NCBI GenBank assembly: GCA_013398295.1
Contig: VZSF01003483.1
Coordinates: 91,433-155,432 of the forward strand
Length of the DNA stretch: 64,000 bases
Direction: 5' to 3'
Source of the DNA: Chionis minor
Taxonomy: Eukaryota; Chordata; Aves; Charadriiformes; Chionididae
In this document: in pieces, positions 1-15,179 of the stretch
How the letters are laid out: each line of letters starts with the position of its first letter
How positions within the stretch are numbered: position 1 is the first letter of the stretch
Notes under the pieces: generated by a model
What the model was told of the DNA's origin: nothing
Databases searched by the model: none
The model's input: the letters and a program-made list of their open reading frames with translations, nothing else
Position numbers and translations under genes: made by a program

Positions 1-2006
<2,006 letters not shown>

Positions 2007-4429
2007 TAATCAATTGCCTCCCAAGTTCAGTTATGCAGTAGTTTTATTTTTATTTATAATGAGCTAGGTTTGAAAAGAAGTGGCACCAAAAGATTGCAGG
2101 TGGAGTCACAGCTGGGTCTTGGGCTCCATGTTAAACTCTGACATGAGCAGAACCAGCCTCCTCCTTGCTCAGGACCTAACCTTCACCCTGCCTGCACCTG
2201 TGGCACCCCATGGACCTGCATATGAGGGAACATTTTCCTGCTTTGCAGCTGCAGAAATTCAAGACTGGTCGTTGCTCTGAAACTTTCCTTTCCTGTCCCA
2301 GGAGAGTCACCAAAAGACAGTAGAATAATCTTTCTTCCCCAGCTTCAACATGCTCACCCCCAAAATGCTCCCCTACAGACTGCAATTCAGAATGGAAGAG
2401 GGAAGGTGCAAATTTCTCCCCTTGTAGCCAAGCTCGCATTTGCAGTGGGATGTCAGCATGCAATCAGCTGACAGAAGGTTTTCCCCTGACATGATGTTGC
2501 CAGCTCACACCCAAGACAACCTTTTTTAACTTGTTTGCATGCCCTGCCTTTGATCACTTTTTCTTTTGGAGTATGTACATTGATGGAAACTTAACATGAA
2601 TGTTCCTAAATTACCCTTAGATTTATGTCTCTGAATCTCAAAATGTGTTTGTTCTGTAGGCTATTTGACTTTACATTTAGAAGATTTCAAAATCTTGTTC
2701 TTAAAAAATAATTGAGTTGCCCAAAATATGAGTTTGAAGTGGCTGCCCCATTGTTCCCCAGCAAGCAAAGAAAGTTCTTTGCATCCTTGAATCCTGAATC
2801 ACTTTTTCAACCTGTTGTACCAAGCTGCTCAAGGCTTGCCTGTTCTGAAAATTTTACGCCTTGCTGCCATGGGTAGGGATTCGTATCTAACATTATATCT
2901 AAAACTTACCCTCATGTTCACTTCAGGAATGGGAGCCTCTTCTAATGGACATGGCAGGTGCATGCAGATGTCATTGAGTATTAAGTTCATTTTTATAAAC
3001 TCCTCCAGGTTCAAACATGCAGCTTTAGATACAAAAATCCCTCCTGCAAGCGTGTCCCAGGTCCTCCCAAAAGATCTCTCAGAGCTCCCTAGGCAGGGAT
3101 GGGCTAATATTGTCCCAGCTCTCACCTCCTGTTTATCCCCTGTACAGAGCTACACAGAAGATTTACGTTGAAGTGTGTAATACACACCTACAGCTAAACA
3201 CATCCAGCTGAGGTGACTTTGCAGGTTACACCTTTCAGCTGAGCCCCAGTGACTGAGTGTGCTCATTCTGCTCCATTTAGGAGGCAAGAAACACTGGGTT
3301 AAGCCTCTTTCTTCATAGAAATGCCACAACTGGCACAACCTAAGAGTCTGCAGATAGGCTCTGATGGCAACTCACCTGGTAGAGGATCTTTTGCAACATT
3401 TCTGTGATTCATCTGTGCTTTACTGTGTTCCCACATCATCAAACCTCCTGGTTTTTTGTGTCCGTTGAGCAGGTAGATATACCTACTTAAGCATCCTTGG
3501 TGTGACTTCTAAGACATGGATCTGCGTAGCACAGTGTCATTTCTACCTATTCCTTGCACTTCTGTGCACTTATTATCTTGGCCACACCCATGTTCTAAGA
3601 TTTTTTTCAGGTGAAGTTACCTCTGAAATTGCCAGAGCTAGTATGTACTTAACAGGCAGCGGTGGAAAACAGGAAGGTGTTAGGTGCTGTCTTATTTCTT
3701 TTTTTTTTGAACGAAGAATCCATGGGGAAAGCATGAAACAAAATGAAAAGGACATTTTGTTACAATCTGTGGGTTTGTACCCAGCAAAGAGAAGTGGGCG
3801 ATCTGCTTGAATCCCAGTTCTACAAAAGAGCTATCTCTTTGTTTTATTTTGAATAAAATTGAAGAGACTCCAGAGGTCTTCTATTCTGCAAATCCATAGT
3901 GCAAATAGGCAATAAATGAAAGAGAGCTTCATTAATCTTTTTGGCAGGACTATCCAGAAGTAAAGCTTCTTCAAACACTGATAGCTGTTTGACACTTCCA
4001 AAGCTGAGAGCAGAAAGTGAATAAATTCATTCTTACTTTCAGCCGTACATTTGGCAAGCCACACTCAAAATTTGGAGAGAAGAGTTGTCAAATGTTATCT
4101 AGGGGCAGTTGATCTGCCTTGACGATAGGGTTGTCTCTGTTAGAAATGAGCAAAATCCCTTTGGACAAACTTTATGAGACAGCACGTGAACTGTGTGTGC
4201 TTAGGCTAACATCTTGGCTTGGTTTTGGGTCACGATGAAGGTGTAAAATCACGAGGAAGGATGCAGGACTTCTGCAGCAGGATGACTCTCCCACCTTGGC
4301 CGCACACATCTATCAAAACAGAGAGCTGTCAGAGCCATGTCAAGCAATCAGTTGGGATGCAGCCTGGCCCTGCTTCTCAGACTGATCCTCCGCAATCTCA
4401 GCTTTGATTAGTAGCCATAGTTCGCCCTC

Positions 4430-4585
4430 CCTGCGTGACCTAGAGCTAAATTACTGAACAGCTCTGGGCCTCCTTCATCACTTGAGGCTAATAACGGCTA
4501 AAGGGAAACAGGCAGCTGCAAGGTCTAATTCACTAATGCTCACAAAGTGCTTTACGATTGTTAGGCGGAAGCAACATATTACTGT
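4430..4585 (+). repeat. MIR-like SINE relic
   Basis: The block reads like a degenerate MIR. A GTGACC..AGAGC..AAATTACT segment is followed by CTCTGGGCCTCCTTCATCA and GAGGCTAATAACGGCT. It ends with the MIR tail pattern CACAAAGTGCTTTACGATTGT. The order of these blocks matches the MIR consensus as I remember it. The boundaries are approximate and the call was made by eye. Confidence 0.6.
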
Positions 4586-5899
4586 TCAGTATTCCTGGAA
4601 GGCCAAACTGTCGACAGTCTGTTTACCCAGAGGAATATGTGAATGGCTATAGCGACAAACAGCCCCAGGAACAGATGCGTTTTCCAGACTGCAAAGCTGG
4701 GTACAAAACAAAAAGCGACACAACAGGGAAATCTACACGAGTAACATCCTTTGCGAAGGCGAGAGGCTATAGAAGCTGTAGAAGCTGTCCACAGAGGCTT
4801 CGGCCAGGTGGAGGTGCTGGGAGGCATCTTCAGAGAAAGGCTGCAGAAAGGTGTGTGCTTAGAGAGAAGGTCTCATGCATTTCCCTTTCTAGAACACAGA
4901 TTAAGTGTGCCAGCACATCTATGGGCCTGCCCAGATGATGTTTCTAACCTCTTTCACACATCATATCAACATGATCAGCTGCGGGAAGCTCCAAAGCTGC
5001 TCTTCATAGAAGACTCGTGTGGCCACCAGCCATGGCTTGGACAGGGTAGACACTCTCTGAAGAGCAGGCACACCTGGGAGCCTGAGCAGAGTCAAGTGCC
5101 TGCTCAGCACGTGCTGACTGCGCTCCCAGCAGCCCATCAGCAGTCCTGTTTGCGTGGGCAGCAAGTGGCACTCGGAGCATACTCTTCCTGGGTGCTCTGC
5201 GACCTGCTCTGTACAATTCTTGCACACATACACCAGCATATATGGCCTCTTTCTTAGTATCACTCCTGCCTTTACACGGTGAATCCAAGTTGATGTAACC
5301 CATGTGCTGCAAGAAGAGTCACTAACAGAACGCAGGACTCTGCAGGCTGCAGTGGTCTGCATTGCTGCTGTCTCAGAGAAGTTACTGCCATCAATAGGCC
5401 AGGGCACGTGCATATGAGATAGTGCAAATTAGTGAGAAGGAAGTACACTATTTTATGGCTTTTGACCTTTCTTGATCCTTCTGTAAATTTGTGCCCCCAA
5501 AATATGATAAACCTGTCTTACAGGCACTGTCTCCCCTCAACTGCAGTACTGAAGAGATGCCCACAAGGACTTGCCCCACCTTCCCCAATGTGCAGTTCCC
5601 CAGGAGTGACTTTTCCAGACAGAATCTTTTTCCACCTGAGTCCTGCTATGGGCTTAGAGAAGCTCCAACTGAAGCTTGATTCACTGAGCTAAGAAGTTAT
5701 GTTTTGTTCTCACGGTGCTCCGGTGGGAAATCTGCAGATTCATGAAAATGTCCAGTCCTCAGCCCACACTGCTCACTAATTTAATCTTTAGTTCTTGTTC
5801 TTTTTATCAGCCCCAGGGTATTCTTATATTCACAACCAACTCGATTCTGCAGTGGTATTTTAATTCCCGAAGCTAGTCTAAGAATGGATCTTTGCCCTC

Positions 5900-6032
5900 T
5901 CGTCGTTTCCTCATGCCCACCCACATTGTGTCTATTTTCATCTGTCTTCTGTCTCCCACCTCATCCGTAAACTCTTTGGAACAGAGCCTTTCTGCCCCGT
6001 GTTCATACAGCACTTAGCACAGCAGTGTTGTG
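5900..6032 (+). repeat. L2-like LINE 3' tail relic
   Basis: The segment has the pattern GTAAACTCTTTGGAACAG, then a C/T-rich stretch, then TTCATACAGCACTTAGCACA. This is the order found in the widespread L2-type 3' tail of amniote genomes. The upstream pyrimidine-rich part (TGTCTATTTTCATCTGTC) also fits. It is heavily diverged and probably inactive for a very long time. The limits are approximate. Confidence 0.6.
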
Positions 6033-6616
6033 GCCTGCAATGAGAGCTCTTCAGAGCTCTGCTGATACCAGCAATATTGGGCACTTTTCCCTTGTGGGAG
6101 TTGCTTGCTAGATGTTGTTATTTGAACCTCAGAGCCCATGAGGTTGTGAGTATCAGGATCTGAGGCTGCTCTGGGGATAATAGGAAGACGGTAAGAAGCA
6201 AAGACTGGCAAGGTGGGAAGTTACTGTTCGTTAGTGTGGGGTTTAGCTCCGTGACAATATGCAATACCCATCTTAAACCATACATGGTGATTTCACTTAA
6301 CACAATGATTTAAGCTGATGCTCAAAACTTTCCACTTGAAAAAGTTGCCCTGAAACCCAGAGCTTCCCAGGTCAGCTGCATGTGTCTGGGTGACGTACCA
6401 GTGGCGCTCAGTTCCAGAGCGCCAAAGCATCGGTTTCCTGGAGTTTTTATGTAAAACAGCACGTTAGCAAGTTGCCAACTGCGGGCATGAAACATAAAGC
6501 AACTTTTGGACAGCTTTTTAAAATTCCTCCATGAAATTTGCCATTTCAAAGCACTGAGTGTCTCTGTATTGTTGCTGTAAAGCCTGTTATTCATGTGGAA
6601 TCTCCTCTGCTTGCAG

Positions 6617-6704
6617 AATGAGCTGGTTCATACGGATGTCATCAAGCTGTCAGTAGAGGGAACAACGATGCAGGGGCCAGAGGGGCTGCAGCTGCAAACG
6701 TTTG
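6617..6704 (+). CDS. DNAI1: DNAI1 coding exon (between WD blades)
   Basis: This 88-base exon enters in phase 0 and leaves one base (G) for the next exon. It starts NELVHTDVIKLSVEG and ends GLQLQTF. Its acceptor is CTTGCAG and its donor is TTTG|GTAGGA. It follows directly on the preceding exon (WTLVK joined to NELVH), as in DNAI1. It codes for the connector and first strands between two propeller blades, with no catalytic residues. It is the most diverged of the seven exons relative to the mammalian protein as I remember it, which is usual for a surface loop. Confidence 0.95.
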
Positions 6705-8537
6705 GTAGGAGCCCAAGTCCTTGCCATGCTGATTAATTACTGACAGAAAGCCTCTAATCAGGCATTTTGGGGAATTACATTGGGAGTGGGATGTTGAGAT
6801 GGAAAGGAGCTAAAGAAGGGTTACGCCTCCTTGCTTTCATCATGTAGTAGGGCAAAGTCTGTCTGGAGCACTGGCCCCTAGTTGAGTCCAGTTTTGCTGG
6901 TTACATCTTGCCTTTACTTGCAGAAAAAGATGAACATAAATTCAAAAAATGTCCATTTTACTGGGATATCCCAATACGGAAAAGGCACAGGCCTTACCCA
7001 TATTTGTCAAAACTAAGTCAGTTTTGTTATTCCTACCAGACATTGACCTGGGCTGGCCAAATTAAGGTGAAAAGCAACCTTTTGCCCTTTCCTGGGTGCA
7101 CAGCTTGTCCAGCCTAGCCTTGTAGAATGTGCCTCATCAGGTTTTGGCTCTCTAAAAGCACAACATCTATTCTGAGCTTCTATGTTAGGCTCCCTCCATA
7201 CAAGGTGGAAACAGTGAATTCCTTCTAGGCTTACTCCCCTCATCCTAACCATCTTGTGTTTGAGATAGAACGGGATGAGTAAGCTCTAGAAGTCCTGGAC
7301 TACAGAGGGAGCCTTGAGGAATCCCCTAACCATCCTACTGCACCTGCTTTGGGCTGTGAAGCTGTGGCCTGAGTCTGGAGAAGGAACTTGCTCTGAATTC
7401 AAGGATTACCATGTTTCTAGGCTAGTAACTGCTAAACAATTTGTTTGTAAGAAGGTTTGCACTGCCATATAGGTTATAAGAAACTAGCTGAAGCAGTACA
7501 CTGCAGAACTCCCAGAGGCTTTGGGATTATTAGTGTTACTGGGAAATGGATTTTCAAAGACTTGTCTTGAATATTTAACAATCTATTTAAATGTTAAAAA
7601 TGCAGACAGTATTACAGGGTTGAAATGACCTTAACAGTTCCTTTGAGGACTACGTTTTGTTAATGTTTAAGACATAACGTTTAAGACATCTGCCTTTGCA
7701 GAAAGTTCTCTGTAACTAAGTGCATACAAGCTTGTCTGCTTGTTCCTGTTTCTCATCTGGTGATTGCTGTGGGTGTCCCTGCTGACCAACAGCCCCACAT
7801 TACTCTGGCACTCAGCAGACATCCCGTCTTCTGCTCGAAGACCACCACGCAAATTGGCTTTCTTGGATAATGTTGCATCTGCCTCAGGAGCAAAAGCCAC
7901 AACATTTCAAGGAGTCACATCCTGTTGTGGGTGACACCTGTCTAAACACAGTTCACAATGTTCCTCGACTCAGGGCTTTTGAAGTTAAGAGGATCCTTCT
8001 GTTCCTGACAGAAGACTTCTTCCTGAATCACATGCTTTGCTATTGGCTTTACTGAAGAGAGCCTGCTAAATGGCTTCTGAGCTAAGGATGAAAAGGGCAC
8101 AGGGTGGTATGATGTTGTGGACTCTTTTATGCATGGGAAACCATTTATATTTTTGTGAATACTAAACCAGCAGAAAAGATTTATTCTTCCCCAATAGGAG
8201 GCAGGCCTGGCCTTCACGATTCTTACTTTTGCACAAGGCATTTTAAATTCTTAACAAAGTTAATGCCAGGCCAATCTGTTCTTCCAGTTCCCTTCCAGTT
8301 CTTCCAGTTCCTTTTTCCCTTTCCTTCTGTTGGCTTTTCAAATTGCAGGTCTTGGGGACAGGCACAGCTTGGAAATTGTTTGCAGAAGGGGTGGCTGTAA
8401 TTTCTTTTGGGAGCTTCTGGCTAATAAATCACTTCTGAAAATGCTGGCGGTGTGTGGGCACCGTAGACGTAGATGGGGAGTGCGTGCTGGCCAGATGAAC
8501 CAATTCTCTGTCTGACAGACCTTTCTTATGTTAACAG
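6705..8537 (+). other. DNAI1: DNAI1 intron
   Basis: This intron starts GTAGGA and ends TTAACAG. Apart from a short imperfect tandem of a CTTCCAGTTC unit near its end, I see no recognisable repeat, RNA or exon-like segment. Confidence 0.85.
8281..8312 (+). repeat. short tandem repeat, unit about CTTCCAGTTC
   Basis: Three imperfect copies of a ten-base CTTCCAGTTC unit lie in a row, followed by a C/T-rich tract. They are inside the intron, about 225 bases before the next exon, and add to the pyrimidine richness there. Confidence 0.7.
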
Positions 8538-8617
8538 GCTGTGGGACATCATTTGATTTTCACAAAAAGATAGACTATTTGTTTCTCGTTGGTACTGAAG
8601 AGGGAAAGATCTATAAG
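8538..8617 (+). CDS. DNAI1: DNAI1 coding exon (WD blade GTEEGKIY)
   Basis: This 80-base exon begins with two bases that complete a glycine codon and ends in phase 0. The residues read [11 protein letters not shown] then [16 protein letters not shown]. The [12 protein letters not shown] pattern across the next junction is a typical WD-blade end, and it is nearly invariant between vertebrate DNAI1 proteins as I recall them. The acceptor is TTAACAG and the donor is AAG|GTAAGA, close to the ideal donor sequence. Confidence 0.96.
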
Positions 8618-11600
8618 GTAAGAATGGTTGCTTTGTCCCTTCTTTTACATCCCCTGACCTGTGCTTGTCTTTCAGGTTCATCATTTCAACTGTTTGCTCA
8701 GGCAGTAACAAAGGACAACTTCAGAGCCTGGTCCTGCCCTTGGATCCCTGTGGTGAGCCTGAGACCGGCACAGAGCCACAGAGGGTCACAGGGAGCTCTC
8801 TGCACAGACCCAATTAAGACCGTATTTTGCAGAAATGTTTCTCATGCAAACTGCATCCCAGAATGCTTTGCGGATTGCAGCTGTGCAAGTGAGGTGCTAA
8901 CTATGATCAGAGCAGAAGTTAAAAGGTATTGATCCTCTGCCCTCATGCCTATGGGGAAATGGCAGGGAAAATCTCACCTCTTTTCCTTTTTAGACCTGTT
9001 GTCCCATGAGCAGCAAGGCTAATGAAGCCTTATTTCCTATGAGCTGCTGTCCCACAGCCTTTCCCTTCCACAATTACATCCCAGATCCTTTCCCCAGTCC
9101 CACTTTCTCCGTTCTCTCCTATCTCCACTTCCTCACTGTCTACTCTGATGCTGTGAGGTGAGCCGCAGCCGAGCTTTGCTCACCCTTCCCGGGGTGGGGG
9201 CACTGCCCAGATGTTTGTGCTCTACAGCTATCCCTTTTTATAGAATGCGTGAGACCTTAATATTGCCAACTCCCACATGCATTCAGCTTTGACTTAAATT
9301 GCCAGTGAGGTCAAAAGTTGTTTGGGAGGAGAGACAAGCAGACAGCAGGACACAGACCTTGTGTTTTCTTAGGAAATCAAGCTAAAGTAGGAAGTTTTGA
9401 GCTCTGATGTATTAGCCTGGAAAATAAAGCCAGTACTTATGTAACTTCTGTTTGCACAGCACTCCTCCAAGCTGGCTTTGAGGCTTTGTCAATATTGTAA
9501 CCACAGCCCTTCAGTGTTGGGGGTGGACCACCAACAGGAGGCTGACGTGCAGAGCAGATCCATCCAGCCATCCCTAGAGGATGCTGTAAGCTCGTTCCCC
9601 ACATCCTGCCTGCAAAAGGAAAACGAAACAGAGAAAAAGAACTGGAAGAACCAAAGAAAATCGCATTTTGAAATCAATATCAATCATTCAGCCAAGACAG
9701 ACTTAACAAATACGTATCCCTTCCAGAGGGATGATTCTGATTGAAATCTCTCCCTCTGCCAGGCAGTATCTAGGGAGGATTTCTGAGTAGGGCTCACTTG
9801 CTAAGACAAGACAGGTGCAGAAGGGAGGTGGGAGAAGTAGGGGGGGGCTAGACTGATGGGTGATGGGCAGTGGGGTAGGTGCAATGGCTTTTTGTTGATG
9901 CTTTCAGGATACAAAACACCTGTTCAGTCATGGGCAGATGTTCTGAGTTGGTTGGTCACCCACGGGAGCTGGTACCCTGGGTATTGTACTCCAAATTGTC
10001 TGGGTAAGGTTGTGTCTAGCTCTGATCAAAAGACGGTAAGGAACCACATGTTTTGAATTCCTCTGTGCTTAGGTGAGTGATGGATGTCAGTGAGTATGGC
10101 AGTGGATGTCAGGGTTTGGCAGGGGCCATCAGTTACCCTTCAGGACAAATGTTCAGGCTGGTGTCCTGGCTGAGTTACACGGCAAAGGAAATCCTTCCTG
10201 GAGGAATACTGAATAGGAACAGAATTTGGCAGCATTTGCATTGACAAAGCTGCAGGTGTTCCTACCTTGGATGATCTTCAGTGAGACTAGAACTAGTGTG
10301 GGGTTTTAACATCAGGAGTGATCCTAGCCACGAAGCCTCGCAGATATTGTAGCCACTTTTTGAGTAGACAAGTGCAGAGAGATCCTTTTATACAGGATAT
10401 TCTGTTTTACTGGTGCTAAGGCTGATTTGAAGGTTACTGGTAAGCAACAAAACATTTCTGCATTGGTGAGCCTTAGCAAAAAGTGGGACCACTCTCACAT
10501 TTGCAACGCTGCCCTATAAAGCTCAGGTGTTCGCGTGGGCAGGCAGAGGCAATTTTCCATCAGATTCTATGGGCGAACACAAGGAAATCTCGTGTGTAGC
10601 AGGGCTCCGCAGTATCCACAAAAACAGGGGGAAGAGTGCTTGCACTGCACCCTTAGCGTCCCCCGAGAGTTTGCCACAAGCAGTTTCAAAAGTTTTGGGA
10701 TTAACTGCTCCTCCAGACATTTCTCAAGGGCTACTATGCACCTTCATCGCGCCCTGTATTGAAACACTGCACATCTGAATCCATTACCAGAGCTACCTGT
10801 GGACTGCCTCCCAGAGCCGTGCTCCACCCGGATGCTGAGGACAGTGACATTCCCGCTGCTGTTTGGGTAGCTCTGGGGTCCTGTGGGTGCATGGCTTGAG
10901 TGAGCAGGATTGAGCTGCTCGGATCTCTGTGCCGCACTTGCCCTTGCCGTTGCACATGGGGTGAGAGGGACAGACGCCCTACATGCTCTATGAGTCAGGG
11001 ATCAAACATGGGCTGCTCTCCACATGGGCCGAATTTCAGATTATTTATTAAAGAAATTGAAAAGTGAATTTCAGGGAGGTTTTTTTTCAGAGACCAGGCA
11101 TGCTGACAAATAGCATGATAATATGTTAATTCTTTAGCTGCGGAACAATTACGGTGAATTTTTTAAAATGGCTTAGTTAATAGTGTTTCTGAAGCCAAGA
11201 AATCATTATCTTAATTACACACAGACCTATCTATTGCCCTTTTATGTAGCGGACAAGCTGTTTCTGCATTCATATGATTCTTTAATGCAAAACTGCCTCT
11301 TTGCATATCTCATTTGCTGTTTAGGAATTGTTCGGGTTTTGTATCAGAAAGTATGGTCTCTGAGACTCATTGAAGCATTATTGTGGCTTCAACTCTTTGG
11401 TTGGAATTAATTCTGAATAAACAGGGCTTCAACTGAAAAATTTTGATGAGATTTGAACATATTTGTGTAAGAGGAGTTTTATTCAGTCTTAGGCAGTTTG
11501 CTTGAGAGTGTAACAAATGAATATAATAAAACTCAGTGCAAGACTGTATAGAAGGAAAAGGTGATTCTGATTTTAAAGAAAACTAATTTCACTCATACTC

Positions 11601-14600
11601 ATTCTGTCATACTAAGCACCATGACATTTGTATCTGTGCAGTCAGGACAGGATTTCTTGTCGTTATACAGATGACAAAGGATGCTGACTGTTGAGTCCTT
11701 ATCACATCTCTTGGGTTTTCCTTAAACGATGATGACAAACTGGTTTCTGGACAAGCTCTGGCTTCCTGTGACCCTTTAGTAATGGAGAGATCATTTTCCC
11801 CAGTGTATAGTCTTGCTGTGTCATGCTGTGTCAAAGTTGTTTTCCTTGTCTGGATATTTTATGGCTTGAATTCTGTTCCTCATCTTCTCACCACCTTGTC
11901 TTCGGGGCTTCTGTTTGTTCTGTCCAGTTATCACTTGACTGCATTGGCCATTAGTTAACACAGGTTCTTTCATTTACTGTTTTCTGTTGTTTCTCCCAAT
12001 GCATTCACATGCCTGTTTGTATTCATAAGCCTTTCTATGAATCCTAGCATTTCTGTTACAGATCTCTGCAAGAAGACACTGAGCAAAAACCAAGGAGACT
12101 GTCTGGTTTTGCTGGTAACAGCTGTCCACAACACAGGACACAAGGTGTCAGTGGTTTCTGAAGAGCAGCTGGGTGTCCTGATCTGCCTGGGAGTGCCAGT
12201 GTTGGGCAATACTCTTTTTGTTGCTAGATACAAACCTCTTTTGAAAAAGATGATTTTTTTTTTTTAATTTCTGTATTGCTTAGAGTCACAATGTTTCTGT
12301 TAGTGAACTAAAGAAACCCTCTACATTATAAGGACACTAATAACCATCCATTCACCGTGGATGCGGAGGAGTTCTGTGTCAGGCTAACATCTAGCGTAAA
12401 CTGAAGGGCTATTAATGAAGATTATTCATAAATTTTGTGTCTTCAGAGTTCTTTCCTTCCAGTATTCCTCCTCTATATCTCGTAGCCCTGTCACCAGTCA
12501 TCTTTGTACTGATTTCCTGTATTGCCATAGACACATTCCTGTCTCATCATAAAAATACCATTTACTATTCACACATATCTACCACCATTTAAACAGGAGA
12601 AAAACACTCTCAGAAAATTGGACCAGATCAGAGAGGCTGCACAAGTGCCTGCTCCCTGAATCTACTCATCCTCTTCAAAGCTGTCTTGTCAGGAGTTAGG
12701 TGTCACATTTTCCAGTGGTTTTGTTTTCATTCTGACATGTGTCTAATGACTGCAGGGTTTTAAAAATGAATAGTAGGGGAAGACTTTGCCAGCAGTTCTA
12801 GCCCAGAAACTCTTTCATTCGTTAAAGTCATACTTCTTTCTGAGATTTGTCTCAAGTTTGTTGTGTTTCGTCAAAACGCATCTTGGGAAGAACATGGCCC
12901 TGTCTCGCACACCAGAGATGATACTAAAGGTTGGGGTGAACATGGTGTGGGACTGGCAGGCGCTGCCAGAGCACAGTGTGTGGCTTTAGGCTAAAGCAGG
13001 CACACAGGGTTCATTTCTCAGAAGGGACACAGATGGGCATCTGTCTGGCAGAACCCTTTTTACTGCTGATTTCAGAGGAAAACCACAGATCCCTTTCCTG
13101 TTGTGGCCTGGGACTCAGCCCTGGTCCAGACTTGCAGGCGGCAAAGCCAGCGCAGTGGATCAGCACATCCCAGAACCTCCCATACCAGTGCCCGGAGAGC
13201 TGCACCGACCAAGGGCTCAGCCCCAACAAGGCTTCAGAAACAGAGCGCGAAGCGTTACAGTTCTGTTGGATGCCGGCAAATCTGGTTAGGATCTCGCTCT
13301 TCAAAGTCCTGAGGTATTAGGGACCTTCAATCCACATACTTGGAAGGACAGAAGGATAAAGCAGCTTTTCTCACGTTAATTACTCATGACCCATTCTGCT
13401 TCTTCCCAGCAAAGTGACTTTCAGAACAAGCCAAGTACCAATTTTCCTGGTGGCTGAACAGTAAGAATTATGAAGTGATGTTATGAAACATGCCATTAAA
13501 GGAGATTTCAGTCCCATAATTACACACAGCAACAGTAACTCGGAGACGGGGCATGCAACAAACTATTAGCAAGCTATAGACACTGTCAGTAAATCTCAGT
13601 GGGGCATGAGCCACTTTTTTCTTTCTGTTTCCTACCACAGCAAGCCTCCCAGGGATGCAGGAGCTGCTGCTGTGTGAATAGTTTAGCACTCTCAATCCAG
13701 TAACTGCACCAGCGTACAAGGGCATCAGAAGAAAACAGGTCTGAGTACACAGACAGCAAGTGTCGTATGTAATAGACAGTTAAGCCTTATGATTAGTTAG
13801 AGCTTTGGTTTGCAAGAATTAAAGTCATGTAACACTTCAGCAGTCCTGCTGCTCGGGCAGGTGATGTGTTGCTGCATTCATTAGGGAGTAATGAAAGGTG
13901 CTGAAAAGTCCTTGGTCTACCAGGGCAGACCAACAGAAAATCTTGAAACCAACCCCAACCTGCTGTGTGGATACAGCTTGCATGTGAGAACACAACCAAG
14001 GGGACATTACTTGCGAGACTGGTCCTTGTTGCTAAGAAGCCTCCAGTCCTGATGGAGGGGAGGAGGTTTGGGGAGGATAATCTCATTTTTCTGTATACAC
14101 AGAACTGACAGGATCTGGATTGAGCGCCGTATTCTGCTCGTGCAGACAAACAGATTGCGATTTCTGCCCCCCTTCATGAGCTCGCACACAAAGTGACTTT
14201 TCCAAGGCTCACAAGTGTTTTCCGCCTCTTGCACCCATCCTGCATTTTGCCATTCAGCAGCACCTGCAGCTGTGACGCTGCTGACCTGACCCTCACGTGC
14301 ACGTGCAGGGTTTGCCCAGTTTGCAGGCTGCTCTTGCCTGGTGTACAGGGTGGCCCACCTGCCTGTTGGGGACAAGGCTCTTGTGGCCAAGATGGCCAAG
14401 CTCTTGTGGTTCTCACACTGCTCCAGGACATCGTGAGTGGCACAAGAGAAAGAGCTGCAGAGCCGTGTGGTAAGGCAGGCTTCCAGAGCAGGCTGTTGCA
14501 GGGTGATAGCAGGAGAGGGACTTCTGGCATGTTCCCAAAAACCTTAGAGTCAAAGGGTCTGGTAGGTCATTCTTGTCCTGAGACCACTGTTACTGGAGGT

Positions 14601-15030
14601 TTTAATGGTGACACTTGAAATGCACACAGTGCTGTGTGCTCCTGAGCAAGACAAGAGCCGTTTTCCCCTGCCTTTCCCAAGAGCCTTTTGCAGAGGCACA
14701 GCAGGAGCCCAGGCTGGCAGGAAGGCAGTGGAGCTCCTGCAGTGGAGAATGGGCTCTGGCGCCTGTCTCTGGCTGTAAATCCAACCAGACGATTTCAATT
14801 CCTACCTCTCTGTATTGCAGAGGGGAGCTTCGTGTTGTCTGCAAGTGGGGTGAAACAGCATGTGCTAATTTATTTAGTTTCTGTAGCACCTCTGGGTACC
14901 AGCTGCCTCTTCCCAGCCAGCCCAGAAGGGCCTGGGAGGCCACACAAGTATTCAGAGGCATCTTTCTGCAGGAATATGAGCTCCAGAAGAAGGTCTAGCT
15001 CTGATTACTGACTAGTTCTTTCCATTGCAG
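8618..15030 (+). other. DNAI1: DNAI1 intron
   Basis: This 6.4-kb intron starts GTAAGA and ends CATTGCAG. No exon is missing, because IYK joins CSKCYSSQF as in the family. It holds a G-run at 9841-9847, an A/T-rich block near 11,030-11,230 and a T-run at 12,248-12,265. The overlapping open frames around 14,000-15,000 on both strands sit in a GC-richer patch and show no family likeness. Confidence 0.85.
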
Positions 15031-15179
15031 TGTTCAAAATGCTATTCAAGCCAGTTTCTGGATGTGTTTGAAGCCCATCACATGGCTGTGGACTCAGTCA
15101 GCTGGAATCCCTACCACTTGAAAGTCTTCATTTCCTGCAGCTCTGACTGGACAGTCAAGATCTGGGATCACACCATCAA
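15031..15179 (+). CDS. DNAI1: DNAI1 coding exon with canonical GH..WD repeat
   Basis: This 149-base exon enters in phase 0 and ends with two bases of a lysine codon. It starts [17 protein letters not shown] and contains [17 protein letters not shown], then [13 protein letters not shown]. This is the most classical WD40 repeat in the window: an AH dipeptide in the GH position, the D-V-SW-NP core, and a WTVKIWD end. The donor is the GTAGGT that overlaps AAG at 15180. A second GT five bases on would add an in-frame TAG, so the first donor must be used. Retention of this intron would stop translation immediately after the lysine. Confidence 0.97.
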
